Positions 9,531 to 20,547 of a stretch of 53,785 bases of DNA are shown one piece after another. The stretch spans positions 1-53,785 of the forward strand of contig JAEWFT010000040.1 in NCBI GenBank assembly GCA_023388715.1, given 5' to 3'. Under the pieces are notes generated by a model. The model saw only the letters and a program-made list of their open reading frames with translations. It was not told the DNA's origin and did no database searches. Position 1 is the stretch's first letter; every line of letters starts with the position of its first letter. The position numbers were made by a program, and so were the translations under genes. Origin of the DNA: Pseudomonadota bacterium (GTDB lineage: Bacteria > Pseudomonadota > Gammaproteobacteria > Xanthomonadales > Xanthomonadaceae).

Positions 9531-10444
9531 AAGTCGCGACCTGCAAGTATCCCGTCGGTGCGCCGGCGTCCTTCGCCGAGTTCGCCGAGAAGCAACAGGC
9601 CCTGCTCGGCGACGCCCACCGTCGCGGCGCGCAGCTCGCGGTGCTGCCCGAATACCTGGCACTGGAACTGGCGGCACAGTTCGACGCGACCACCCGCGAA
9701 GACCTGCATGCCTCGCTGGCGGCGCTGCAGCCGCTGCGGGCGGACTGGCTGGCGCTGTATGCGGGCCTTGCCCGGCGGTGGGGCCTGTGGATCGTGGCCG
9801 GCAGCTTCCTGCTGGACACCGGACATGGTCGCTATCGCAACCGCAGCGACCTCTTCGCGCCGGACGGGGGGCATGCGTTCCAGGACAAGCTGCGGCTGAC
9901 CGGGTTCGAGAAGGCCACCGGGATCATCGAGCCCGGCGATGCGCTGAAGGTGTTCGACCTGGGCGGCGTGCGCGCCGGCATCGCGGTCTGCTACGACAGC
10001 GAATTCCCGTTGCCGGTGCGCGCGCAATGCGAGGCGGGCGCCCGCCTGCTGCTGGTGCCCAGCTGCACCGACACCGCAGCCGGCGCCACCCGCGTGCGCG
10101 TGGGCTGCCTGGCGCGCGCGCTGGAGAACCGCGTGTTCGTGGCGCAGTCGGTGACCGCGGGGGAGGCGCGGTGGAGCCCCGCGCTCGACAGCAACACCGG
10201 CGAGGCGGCGCTGATCGCCCCGATGGACGTGGGCCTGCCCCACGATGGCATGCTGGTGGAAACGCGGGGCAGCGAGGCGTGGGCCATCGCCGAACTGGAC
10301 TTCGCCGCGCTGGAGGCCAGCCGCGCCCATGCCCAGGTCGCCAATGACCGCGACTGGCCCGCGCAGTACTTCCCCAGCGTGCTGCGGGCGCGCCTGCAGC
10401 CGCTGGCGGCGCCGGAAGCGTGCGCGCAGGCGCCTTCGGCATGA
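9527..10444 (+). CDS. Carbon-nitrogen hydrolase (nitrilase superfamily)
   Basis: The 305-residue product has the complete nitrilase-superfamily catalytic triad: Glu42 in VLPEYLA, Lys121 in FQDKLRL and Cys155 in GIAVCYDSEFP. Members cleave amides or nitriles through a cysteine acyl-enzyme. It resembles the hydrolase half of YhcX-type fusions and enzymes of the omega-amidase group, but the substrate cannot be read from sequence. It is coupled to the preceding acetyltransferase by an ATGA overlap. No signal peptide is present, so it should be cytoplasmic. Confidence 0.92.
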   Translation: MKVATCKYPVGAPASFAEFAEKQQALLGDAHRRGAQLAVLPEYLALELAAQFDATTREDLHASLAALQPLRADWLALYAGLARRWGLWIVAGSFLLDTGHGRYRNRSDLFAPDGGHAFQDKLRLTGFEKATGIIEPGDALKVFDLGGVRAGIAVCYDSEFPLPVRAQCEAGARLLLVPSCTDTAAGATRVRVGCLARALENRVFVAQSVTAGEARWSPALDSNTGEAALIAPMDVGLPHDGMLVETRGSEAWAIAELDFAALEASRAHAQVANDRDWPAQYFPSVLRARLQPLAAPEACAQAPSA

Positions 10445-10516
10445 CTCTTGGCCCGGTCCGCGCGCCCGTGGCCCGGCCTAGACTCACGCGTTGACTGGTT
10501 GATCCCGGGGAATGAC

Positions 10517-12118
10517 GTGAAGCAAGCCGTGCTGCTGGCCGCCCTGTTGCTGGCGGTGCCTGTCCATGCGCAGGCACCCGAACGGGTGGACATGGAAATG
10601 GTGGGCAAGATCCGCAACGAGGCGTTCAAGCGCTCGCAGGTGGTGCAGACCCTGGACTACCTCACCGACACCATCGGCCCGCGCCTGACCAATTCGCCGT
10701 CGATGGCCCGCGCCAACCAGTGGACGCGGCAGAAGCTGACCGAATGGGGCCTGTCGAACGTCCATGACGATCCGGTCGAGGACCTGGGTCGCGGCTGGGT
10801 GTTCAGCGAGGCGGGCATCGAGATGCTGGCGCCGCGCGCGATGCCGTTGCATGCGTTGCCGAAGGCGTGGACCCCGGGGACCAATGGCGTGGTCGAGGGC
10901 GAGGCCATTTACGTCAAGCTGGAAAGCCCGGCGGACCTCGACAAGTGGCGCGGCAAGCTGTCGGGGAAGGTCGTGTTCACCAACGAACTGCGCGCCTACA
11001 AGCAGGGCGAGACCCCGGACTGGAAGCGCCACGACCACGACACCCTCGAGAACCTGGTGTCGTATCCGGTGCCGACCCAGAGCAGCAAGCCCGGCGAAGA
11101 CCGCGCGGCGATGATCGAGCGCTTCCGCAAGCGCAGCGAGTTCGTGCCGCAGCTCAACCGCTTCCTCGCCGAGGAAAAGGTCGCGGCGACGGTCGACATC
11201 AGTAGCTGGGACAACGGCATCATCCGCGTCACTGGCGGCGGCGGCCGCAAGGCCGGCGATCCGGAGGGCGTGCCCGCCTTCGTGATGATGGCCGAGCACT
11301 ACAACACGGTGATGCGCGCGCTGGAACGCAAGGAGACGGTGCGCCTGCGCGTGCAGTCGGACGGCCGCTTCACCGGCACCGAGAACGTCACCGGCTACAA
11401 CACGATCGCCGAGCTCCCGGGTACCGGTCCGCGCCGCAACGAGGTGGTCATGATCGGCGCCCACCTGGACAGCTGGCACGCCGGCGCCGGCGCGAACGAC
11501 AACGGCGCGGGCGTGGCGGTGATGATGGAGGCGATGCGCATCCTCAAGGCGGTCGGCGCCCGGCCGAACCGCACCATCCGGGTCGCGCTGTGGACCGGCG
11601 AGGAGCAGGGGCTGATCGGCTCGCAGTCCTACGTTACCCGGCACTTCGCCGGTTATGCCGAACCGACCGACCCGGCGCAGAAGGCGCTGCCGGCCTCGCT
11701 GCGCGAGAACCGTGGCCCGCTCCAGCGCAAGGGCGGCTACGACAGGCTGTCGGTCTACTTCAACCTGGATAACGGCAGCGGCAAGATCCGCGGCGTCTAC
11801 GCGCAGGAAAACATGGCCGCCGCGCCGATCTTCGAGGCGTGGCTGCGACCGTTCAACGACGTCGGCGCCAGCATCGTCACCCAGCGCAACACCGGCAGCA
11901 CCGACCACATCAGCTTCGACAGCGTGGGCCTGCCGGGCTTCCAGTTCGTGCAGGACCAGCTGGACTACTTCACCAACGTCCACCACACCCACCTGGACGT
12001 GCTGGACCACGCGGCGCCGGAAGACCTCAAGCAGGCCGCCGCGGTGATTGCCTCGTTCGCCTACCACGCTGCCATGCGCGAGGCGAAGCTGCCACGCAAG
12101 GTGCTGGACGTGGAGTGA
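10517..12118 (+). CDS. Exported M28 family zinc peptidase
   Basis: I use the GTG at 10517, which gives a clean signal peptide (MKQAVLLAALLLAVPVHAQA) behind a GGGG ribosome site; the longer frame adds 23 residues with no signal character. The mature 513 residues form an M28 metallo-aminopeptidase. Zinc ligands and catalytic residues are visible as His316-Leu-Asp318, the bridging Asp328 in GANDNGAG, the Glu362-Glu363 pair in WTGEEQGLIG, and the terminal His464 in STDHISFDSVG. A protease-associated-type region precedes the catalytic domain (about 120-260). It probably degrades peptides in the periplasm or outside the cell, as is common in proteolytic Xanthomonadaceae. A strong terminator follows. 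Confidence 0.92.
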   Translation: MKQAVLLAALLLAVPVHAQAPERVDMEMVGKIRNEAFKRSQVVQTLDYLTDTIGPRLTNSPSMARANQWTRQKLTEWGLSNVHDDPVEDLGRGWVFSEAGIEMLAPRAMPLHALPKAWTPGTNGVVEGEAIYVKLESPADLDKWRGKLSGKVVFTNELRAYKQGETPDWKRHDHDTLENLVSYPVPTQSSKPGEDRAAMIERFRKRSEFVPQLNRFLAEEKVAATVDISSWDNGIIRVTGGGGRKAGDPEGVPAFVMMAEHYNTVMRALERKETVRLRVQSDGRFTGTENVTGYNTIAELPGTGPRRNEVVMIGAHLDSWHAGAGANDNGAGVAVMMEAMRILKAVGARPNRTIRVALWTGEEQGLIGSQSYVTRHFAGYAEPTDPAQKALPASLRENRGPLQRKGGYDRLSVYFNLDNGSGKIRGVYAQENMAAAPIFEAWLRPFNDVGASIVTQRNTGSTDHISFDSVGLPGFQFVQDQLDYFTNVHHTHLDVLDHAAPEDLKQAAAVIASFAYHAAMREAKLPRKVLDVE

Positions 12119-12149
12119 GGCGCGGCCACCCGCATGCGCCCAGCAAGAA

Positions 12150-12175
12150 GCCCGCCGGTTACCCGGCGGGCTTTT
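12150..12175 (+). terminator. Rho-independent terminator of the M28 gene
   Basis: A 9-bp stem GCCCGCCGG/CCGGCGGGC with the loop TTAC is followed by CTTTTCC, 31 bases after the peptidase stop. The protease gene on the other strand ends 22 bases further on, so this separates convergent units. Confidence 0.85.
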
Positions 12176-12197
12176 CCATCTTCCCGTGCCAATCGGG

Positions 12198-14975
<2,778 letters not shown>

Positions 14976-15003
14976 GGGGGAATCCCGTGGAAGGCTTCCC
15001 GGA

Positions 15004-15078
15004 GCATCCGCCGTGACGGGCGATGCTTCATCAGGGCAATCCCCACGCGGGGCAGGGGAAATCCCCCGTTCCCAGGGG
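15004..15078. promoter_or_regulatory. Palindrome cluster upstream of the S8 protease
   Basis: The space between the PAP2 stop and the protease start holds GGGGAAATCCCC (15055-15066), CCCC-ACGC-GGGG (15041-15052), CCCC-7-GGGG (15064-15078), and an 8-bp stem with one bulge (15004-15026). The element AATCCC occurs three times between 14981 and 15067. This looks like operators and/or an RNA leader; no regulator can be named. Confidence 0.45.
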
Positions 15079-15105
15079 TATGGGACTCCGGGCACGTCCT
15101 CCCCT

Positions 15106-15675
15106 TCAAGCGAACAGCGACACTCCCGGCACCAGCCACAACGACATGCCGGCAAGCGCGCTGCCGATGCCGGTGGCGGCCAGCACGTCGCTGGGGTAGT
15201 GCAGGCCCAGCACCACGCGGGAGACGGCCACGCTGGCGGCGAACGGCACCAGCAGCCACGTCAGCGCGGGGTAGTGCGCCAGCGCCACCAGGCTGAATGC
15301 GACCGCGTGGAGGGTGTGCCCGGAGGGGAAGCTGAACTCGTCCAGCGGCGCCACCCAGGCGTGGATGCGCACGTCGCTGGCGAACGGGCGCGGGCGCCGG
15401 GTCCAGCGTTTCAGCAGCTTGTACAGCGCCAGCGCGACCGCGCCGGTGGCGGCCAGGTGCAGCGAGGCCTGCAGGCCGGCCAAGCCGTCCACAACGATCA
15501 GCGAACCCATCAGCACGTACCAGAAAACGCTATCACCCAGCCGGCTGACGCTGGCGAAGAAGCGCAGCACGCCCTGCCGCGAGCGCAGGTGGTTGGCGAG
15601 CAGGCACAGGCCCACGTCATGGCGGGCGATGCGGCTGGCGGGGATGGGTCGCTCAGGCGAGGGCAGGCTGGACAT
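15106..15675 (-). CDS. PAP2 family membrane phosphatase
   Basis: The 189-residue integral membrane protein carries all three motifs of type-2 phosphatidic acid phosphatases: KX6RP (Lys89...Arg96-Pro97), PSGH (117-120) and SRX5HX3D (Ser152-Arg153, His159, Asp163). Such enzymes dephosphorylate phosphatidate, undecaprenyl pyrophosphate or related lipid phosphates. The start at 15675 overlaps the end of the upstream glycosyltransferase frame by 23 bases, so the pair would be co-translated. That suggests a shared role in envelope glycolipid synthesis, which is an inference. Hydrophobic helices lie near 50-67, 72-88, 122-150 and 165-185. Confidence 0.92.
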   Translation of the reverse strand: MSSLPSPERPIPASRIARHDVGLCLLANHLRSRQGVLRFFASVSRLGDSVFWYVLMGSLIVVDGLAGLQASLHLAATGAVALALYKLLKRWTRRPRPFASDVRIHAWVAPLDEFSFPSGHTLHAVAFSLVALAHYPALTWLLVPFAASVAVSRVVLGLHYPSDVLAATGIGSALAGMSLWLVPGVSLFA

Positions 15676-16804
15676 CGCGGGTGGCTCCCGGGTGCATGAT
15701 CCGTTGCAGGATGTCGTCGAAGTCGGCGGAGACCTGGGCGGGGCGCAGCTTGCTCACCGCGATCCGGCCCTGCTCGCCCAGCGAACGGCGCAGGCCGTCG
15801 TCGCAGCCGACCTCGACCACCGCGCGCACGAAGGCGTTTTCGTCCTTGCCCGCGATGGCGATGCCGCTGGCGCGGTGCTCGATGTGCTCGCGCGCGGCGC
15901 CGTAGCGGAAGGCGATGGTGGCCACCCCGCTGGCCATCGACTCCAGGGTCACGTTGCCGAAGGTTTCCGAGTGGCTGGGGAAGATGAACATGTCGGCGCT
16001 GGCGAAATGCGCGGCCAGGTCCTCGCCGTGGCGCAGCCCGCAGAAGACGAAGTCGGGATTGGCATCGCGGATGCGGGCCAGCTCGGGGCCCTCGCCGACC
16101 CAGACGAAGCGCGCATCCGGACGGCGCTGCTGCAGCGCGCGGAAGGCCTTGACCGCCAGCGGCAGGTTCTTCTCGGCGGCGATGCGGCCGAGGTAGATCG
16201 CGGCCAGCCCGTCCGGCGCCACGCCCCACGCATCGCGCAGCGCCTGGCTGCGGCGCTGCGGGTCTTAGCGGCGGGTATCGACCGCGCGCGGCAGGTGGTA
16301 GACGTCGTTGAACCGCTGCGCGCGCAGGAAGTCGCTCAGCTCGCAGGTCGGCACCAGGGTGGCGCGCGAGCGGTTGTGGAAGCGGCGCATCCACGCCAGT
16401 GCGAGCGGCTGCAGGAACGGCAGGCCGTAATCGGCCATGTACTCGTCGAAGCGGGTATGGAAGCCCGAGCTGACCGGGATGCCCATCCGCAGCGCGGTGC
16501 GCAGCGCCGACCAGCCCAGCGGCCCTTCGGTGTCGATGTAGATGGCATCCGGCCGCCGCCGCCGCCACTGACGGCGCAGCGCGGCGTGCGCGGGCAAGCC
16601 GAAGCGCATGCCCGGGTAGCCGGGGATCGGCGCCCCGCGGGTCAGCAGTTCGTGCGCCGCGGCGACCTGCGCGGCGTGCTGGCGCGGGCGGATGACATCG
16701 ACCTCATGGCCGCGTTCGCGCAGCCCGGCCACCTTCGCGGCGACGGTCAGGGCAACGCCGTTGACTTCCGGTGCGTAGGTCTCGGTGACGATGGCATAGC
16801 GCAT
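15653..16804 (-). pseudogene. Glycosyltransferase family 1/4, interrupted by in-frame TAA
   Basis: The frame from the ATG at 16804 encodes an N-terminal GT-B half (MRYAIVTETYAPEVNGVALT, SGFHTRFDEYMADYGLPFLQ) and reaches a TAA at 16265-16267 (codon 180), exactly in the linker motif VDTRR-stop-DPQRR. Normally this reads VDTxxF/YxP. The same frame then continues for 203 residues with a complete GT4 C-terminal domain (YLGRIAAEKNLPLAVKAF, FPSHSETFGNVTLESMASG). The break is therefore a nonsense change or sequencing error, not a frameshift. A GTG at 16222 could restart the C-terminal half. The intact family transfers sugars to lipids or polysaccharide. Its ribosome site lies in a hairpin (16810-16827). 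The 3' end overlaps the PAP2 gene. Confidence 0.85.
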
Positions 16805-16805
16805 G

Positions 16806-16830
16806 CACGGCTCCCGTTTTGGGGAGCGTG
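16806..16830 (-). promoter_or_regulatory. Hairpin enclosing the glycosyltransferase ribosome site
   Basis: Immediately before the ATG at 16804 the transcript can form GCTCCC-6-GGGAGC, extended by three outer pairs across one bulge. The GGGAG in the 3' arm is the only Shine-Dalgarno-like sequence, so the hairpin would mask it. Confidence 0.45.
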
Positions 16831-16892
16831 GCGGCGCGGGGTGACTGGCCGGTGTCGCGGCGATGACGCCGCGGTGACACGCGCGCCCGTGT

Positions 16893-18434
16893 TCAGCGTT
16901 CGACCAGCTTGAGGGTGATGCCGAGGCCGGCCATGTCGGCGGGCTCGCCCTCCAGGTCCTCGCGCAGCAGCGGGCGAGACTGCAGCCAGGCACCCTCGAT
17001 CTCCAGCTCCAGCTGCTCGCTGGAGGCCTGCAGCCGCAGCGGCGGCAACTCGTGCGCCTGGTGGGAGCGGTGCAGCAACACCGCAAGCCGCAGCACCGCC
17101 GCGCTGTGGCGGGCGTTGGACAGCAGGCGGTCGGGGATCATCTCGAACGCGGACTTGGGCACGCCGCGGCGATGGGTGCGCACCAGCGCGGCCAGGAAGC
17201 GCTGGTCCTGCTGCGAGAAGCCGGCGATGTCCGAATGTTCCAGGATGTAGGCGCCATGCACGTGGTAGCCGCTGTGCGCGATCGCCAGCCCCACCTCGTG
17301 CAGGCGGGCGGCGCGGGCGAGCATGCGGCGGTCGTCGGCGTCGAGGTGCCATGCCTCGCACACCTGGTCGAACAGCTGCAGCGCGGTGTCCTCGACCCGC
17401 TGCGCCTGCGCCACGTCGATCCCGTAGCGCTGCATCATCGCGGCCACCGACGCATCGCGCGGATCGTCCTCGCCGACGCGGCCAAGCAGGTCGTAGAGCA
17501 CACCCTCGCGCAGCGCCGCCTTGCTGACGTGCATGCGCTCCAGGCCCAGCGCGGCGAACACCGCCTCCAGCACGAGCACGCCGCCGGCGATGATCGGCTT
17601 GCGGTCGGCGGACAGGCCGGGAAGGTCGATCGCGTCGATGTGTCCCGCCGACAGCAGGCGGTCGCGCACCTGCGGCAGCGCCTCGGCGGTGACCGCGCCC
17701 TTGGTCAGCTTCATCGCCGCGCAGATCTCGCCGATCGCCTTGTTGGTGCCCGACGACCCGATCGCCTCGTCCCAGCCGAGCGCGCGATAGGTGCTGGCGA
17801 ACTGCTGGAACTCGGCGCGCACCTCGGTCAGTGCGGCGTTCCAGCGCTTGCGCGACAGCTTGCCGCTGGGGAAGAAGCGGCGGGTGCTGGCGACGCTGCC
17901 GGCCTGCAGGCTTTCGCGCTCCAGCGGCTCGAAGCCGCGGCCGATGATGCACTCGGTGGAGCCGCCGCCGATGTCGATCACCAGCCGCTTGTGGCCGGGC
18001 TTGGGCGGCTGCGCATGGGCGACGCCGAGGTACACCAGGCGCGCTTCCTCGCGGCCGGCCACCACGTCGATCACGTGCCCCAGCGCGCGCTCGGCGGGAA
18101 GCAGGAAGTTCTCCGGGGCGCGCAGCCGGCGCACGGTGTTGGTGGCCACCGCGCGCACGTGGTGCGGCGGGATGCCGGCGATGCGCTGCCCAAAGCGGGA
18201 CAGCGCGTCGAGCGCGCGCTCGCGCACCTCGGGGTGGAGCCCGCCAAGGCGGTCCAGTCCCTCGGCCATGCGCACGGTCTCGCGCAGGCGGTCGACCACC
18301 CGCAGCTGGCCAAGCACGCGCTGCGCCACCACCATGTGGAAGCTGTTGGAGCCGATATCGAGCGCGGCGAGGGTGTCGCCATCCTGCAGCGGCGAGGGAT
18401 TGGCGCTGCCGCGGCGGCGGATGGCGCTCCTCAT
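16893..18434 (-). CDS. ppx: Exopolyphosphatase Ppx
   Basis: Ppx processively hydrolyses terminal phosphates from long inorganic polyphosphate; homologues (GppA) also act on pppGpp. The 513-residue product has the ASKHA fold: phosphate-1 loop AALDIGSNSFHMVV near the N-terminus, then VATNTVRRL and the phosphate-2 motif LVIDIGGGSTECIIG. The C-terminal HD-like helical domain (ARAARLHEVGLAIAHSGYHVH) is complete. It lies 13 bases downstream of ppk1 and is the last gene of phoB-phoR-ppk1-ppx, so synthesis and breakdown of polyphosphate are co-regulated with phosphate sensing. Confidence 0.96.
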   Translation of the reverse strand: MRSAIRRRGSANPSPLQDGDTLAALDIGSNSFHMVVAQRVLGQLRVVDRLRETVRMAEGLDRLGGLHPEVRERALDALSRFGQRIAGIPPHHVRAVATNTVRRLRAPENFLLPAERALGHVIDVVAGREEARLVYLGVAHAQPPKPGHKRLVIDIGGGSTECIIGRGFEPLERESLQAGSVASTRRFFPSGKLSRKRWNAALTEVRAEFQQFASTYRALGWDEAIGSSGTNKAIGEICAAMKLTKGAVTAEALPQVRDRLLSAGHIDAIDLPGLSADRKPIIAGGVLVLEAVFAALGLERMHVSKAALREGVLYDLLGRVGEDDPRDASVAAMMQRYGIDVAQAQRVEDTALQLFDQVCEAWHLDADDRRMLARAARLHEVGLAIAHSGYHVHGAYILEHSDIAGFSQQDQRFLAALVRTHRRGVPKSAFEMIPDRLLSNARHSAAVLRLAVLLHRSHQAHELPPLRLQASSEQLELEIEGAWLQSRPLLREDLEGEPADMAGLGITLKLVER

Positions 18435-18447
18435 GCGGCCGGCCTGC

Positions 18448-20547
18448 TCACGCGTACAGGTCTTGCAGCATGGCCAACTGCGCGGAGAACCCGGGCTCGC
18501 CCTCGGCCGGGACGCGCCTTTCGTAGCTGCCGTCGGGCTGCAATTCCCAGGCGTTCTGGTTGTCGTCCAGGTAGTTCAGCAGTCCCTCGCGCTTCACCCG
18601 CTGCGCGCCGTGCGGCGCAAGGACCGGGAACGCAGTTTCCACCCGGCGCAGCAGGTTGCGCTCCAGCCAGTCGGCGGAGGAGCAGTAGAGGGCGCCATCG
18701 CCGTCGTTGCGGAACCACCAGACGCGATGGTGCTCGAGGAAGCGGCCCACGATGCTGCGTACGCGGATGTTGTCGGACACGCCCGGCACGCCCGGGCGCA
18801 GGGTGCAGGCGCCCCGCACGATCAGGTCGACCTGCACGCCGGCCTGCGAGGCCTCGTACAGCGCGCGCACCACCTGCGGCTCGTTGAGCGCGTTCATCTT
18901 GGCGATGATGCGGCCTTCGCGGCCGGCGCGGGCATGGTCCGCCTCCCGCGCGATCATCGACAGCACCCCGCTGTGCAGGGTGAACGGCGATTGCAGCAGG
19001 CATTGCAGCTGCAGCGGCGCGGCCAGCCCGGACAGCTGCTGGAAGATCAGGTGGACGTCGTTGCCGATGTCCGGATTGGCCGTCATCAGGCTGAAGTCGG
19101 TGTAGGCCCGCGCGGTGCCGGAATGGTAGTTGCCGGTGCCCAGGTGCACGTAGCGGCGCAGGTGCTCGCCCTCGCGGCGGACGATCAGGAGCATCTTGGC
19201 GTGGGTCTTGTAGCCGACCACGCCATAGACGACCTGCACGCCCGCGTCCTGCAGGCGGTCGGCGAGCCCGAGGTTGGCTTCCTCGTCGAAGCGCGCGCGC
19301 AGTTCCACCACCACCGTCACGTCCTTGCCGTTGCGCGCGGCCTGGATCAGGTGCTCGACGATCGGCGAATCCTTGCCGGTGCGGTACAGGGTCTGCTTGA
19401 TCGCCAGCACGTTGGGATCGTCGGCGGCCTGGCGGATCAGTTCGAGCACCGGGTTGAAGCTGTCGAACGGGTGGTGCAGCAGGATGTCGCCCTGGCGAAT
19501 GGCGTCGAACATCGTCTCCAAGTCGCGCACGTTGCGCGGCTGGAATGGCCGGAACTTCAGGTCCAGCCGGTGGACCATGTCGTAGACCTGGATCACCCGG
19601 TTGAGGTTGACCGGTCCATTGATCTTGTAGACCGCGTTGGCCGGCAGGTCGAAGTTGTCCAGCAGCATGCGCACCACGTCGGGCGGGCAGCGCTCGTCGA
19701 TCTCCAGCCGCACCGCGCGCAGGTAGCCGCGGCCGACCAGTTCGTCGCGAACCGCCAGCGCGAGGTTGTCAATGTCGTCCTCGTCGAGGATCAGCTCCGA
19801 ATTGCGTGTCACCCGGAACTGGTGGGCGCCAAGCACGGTCATGCCCGGGAACAGTTCGTCGACGAAGGCCGACAGCAGCGAGCTGAGGAACACGAAGTCG
19901 TGGCAGGCGTCGCCGTCGCCGTCGGCATCCGGCAGGCGGATGATCCGCGCCAGCGAGCGCGGCGCGCGCACGATCGCCATGTGGCCCTCGCGGCCGAAGG
20001 CGTCGCGGCCTTCCAGCAGCACCACCACGTTCAGCGACTTGTTGAGGATCTTCGGGAAGGGATGCGCGGGGTCCAGTGCCAGCGGCGACAGCACCGGCAT
20101 GATCTCCTCGCGGAAATGCTCCCGCAGCCACGCGGTCTGCTCCGGGCTCCACTGCTCGCGCTGCAGCAGGCGGATGCCCTGGTCCCAGAGCGCCGGCCGG
20201 ATCTCCTCGTAGAAGCAGCGGTACTGCGCGTCCACCAGGGTCGCCGCGCGGTCGTGGATCCGCTGCAACAGGGCGGTCGGGGGCAAGCCGTCCGCCGCCG
20301 GCGGCAGGCCGAACTCGATCGCGTGGCGCACCGAACCGCCGCGAATCTCGAAGAACTCGTCGAGGTTGGTGCAGCTGATGCACAGGAAGCGCAGCCGGTC
20401 CAGCAGCGGCACCGCCGGATCCTGCGCCTGCGCCAGGACCCGGAAGTTGAAGTCGAGCTGGCCCAGCTCGCGGTTGGCGTACAGCGCGGGATCGTCCAGC
20501 GGGACGGGCGCGGGGGATGCGGCGGCGGTGGCGGGTTTTGCGGTCAT
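18448..20547 (-). CDS. ppk1: Polyphosphate kinase 1
   Basis: Ppk1 reversibly makes inorganic polyphosphate from ATP. The 699-residue protein has the four-domain architecture: N-terminal domain (YANRELGQLDFNFRVLAQA), head domain and two phospholipase-D-like C-terminal domains. The autophosphorylated histidine is His449 in YKTHAK. The second conserved His468 in VHLGTGN lies 19 residues on, the same spacing as His435/His454 of the E. coli enzyme. The start codon overlaps the phoR stop (ATGA), and ppx follows after 13 bases. Confidence 0.97.
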   Translation of the reverse strand: MTAKPATAAASPAPVPLDDPALYANRELGQLDFNFRVLAQAQDPAVPLLDRLRFLCISCTNLDEFFEIRGGSVRHAIEFGLPPAADGLPPTALLQRIHDRAATLVDAQYRCFYEEIRPALWDQGIRLLQREQWSPEQTAWLREHFREEIMPVLSPLALDPAHPFPKILNKSLNVVVLLEGRDAFGREGHMAIVRAPRSLARIIRLPDADGDGDACHDFVFLSSLLSAFVDELFPGMTVLGAHQFRVTRNSELILDEDDIDNLALAVRDELVGRGYLRAVRLEIDERCPPDVVRMLLDNFDLPANAVYKINGPVNLNRVIQVYDMVHRLDLKFRPFQPRNVRDLETMFDAIRQGDILLHHPFDSFNPVLELIRQAADDPNVLAIKQTLYRTGKDSPIVEHLIQAARNGKDVTVVVELRARFDEEANLGLADRLQDAGVQVVYGVVGYKTHAKMLLIVRREGEHLRRYVHLGTGNYHSGTARAYTDFSLMTANPDIGNDVHLIFQQLSGLAAPLQLQCLLQSPFTLHSGVLSMIAREADHARAGREGRIIAKMNALNEPQVVRALYEASQAGVQVDLIVRGACTLRPGVPGVSDNIRVRSIVGRFLEHHRVWWFRNDGDGALYCSSADWLERNLLRRVETAFPVLAPHGAQRVKREGLLNYLDDNQNAWELQPDGSYERRVPAEGEPGFSAQLAMLQDLYA

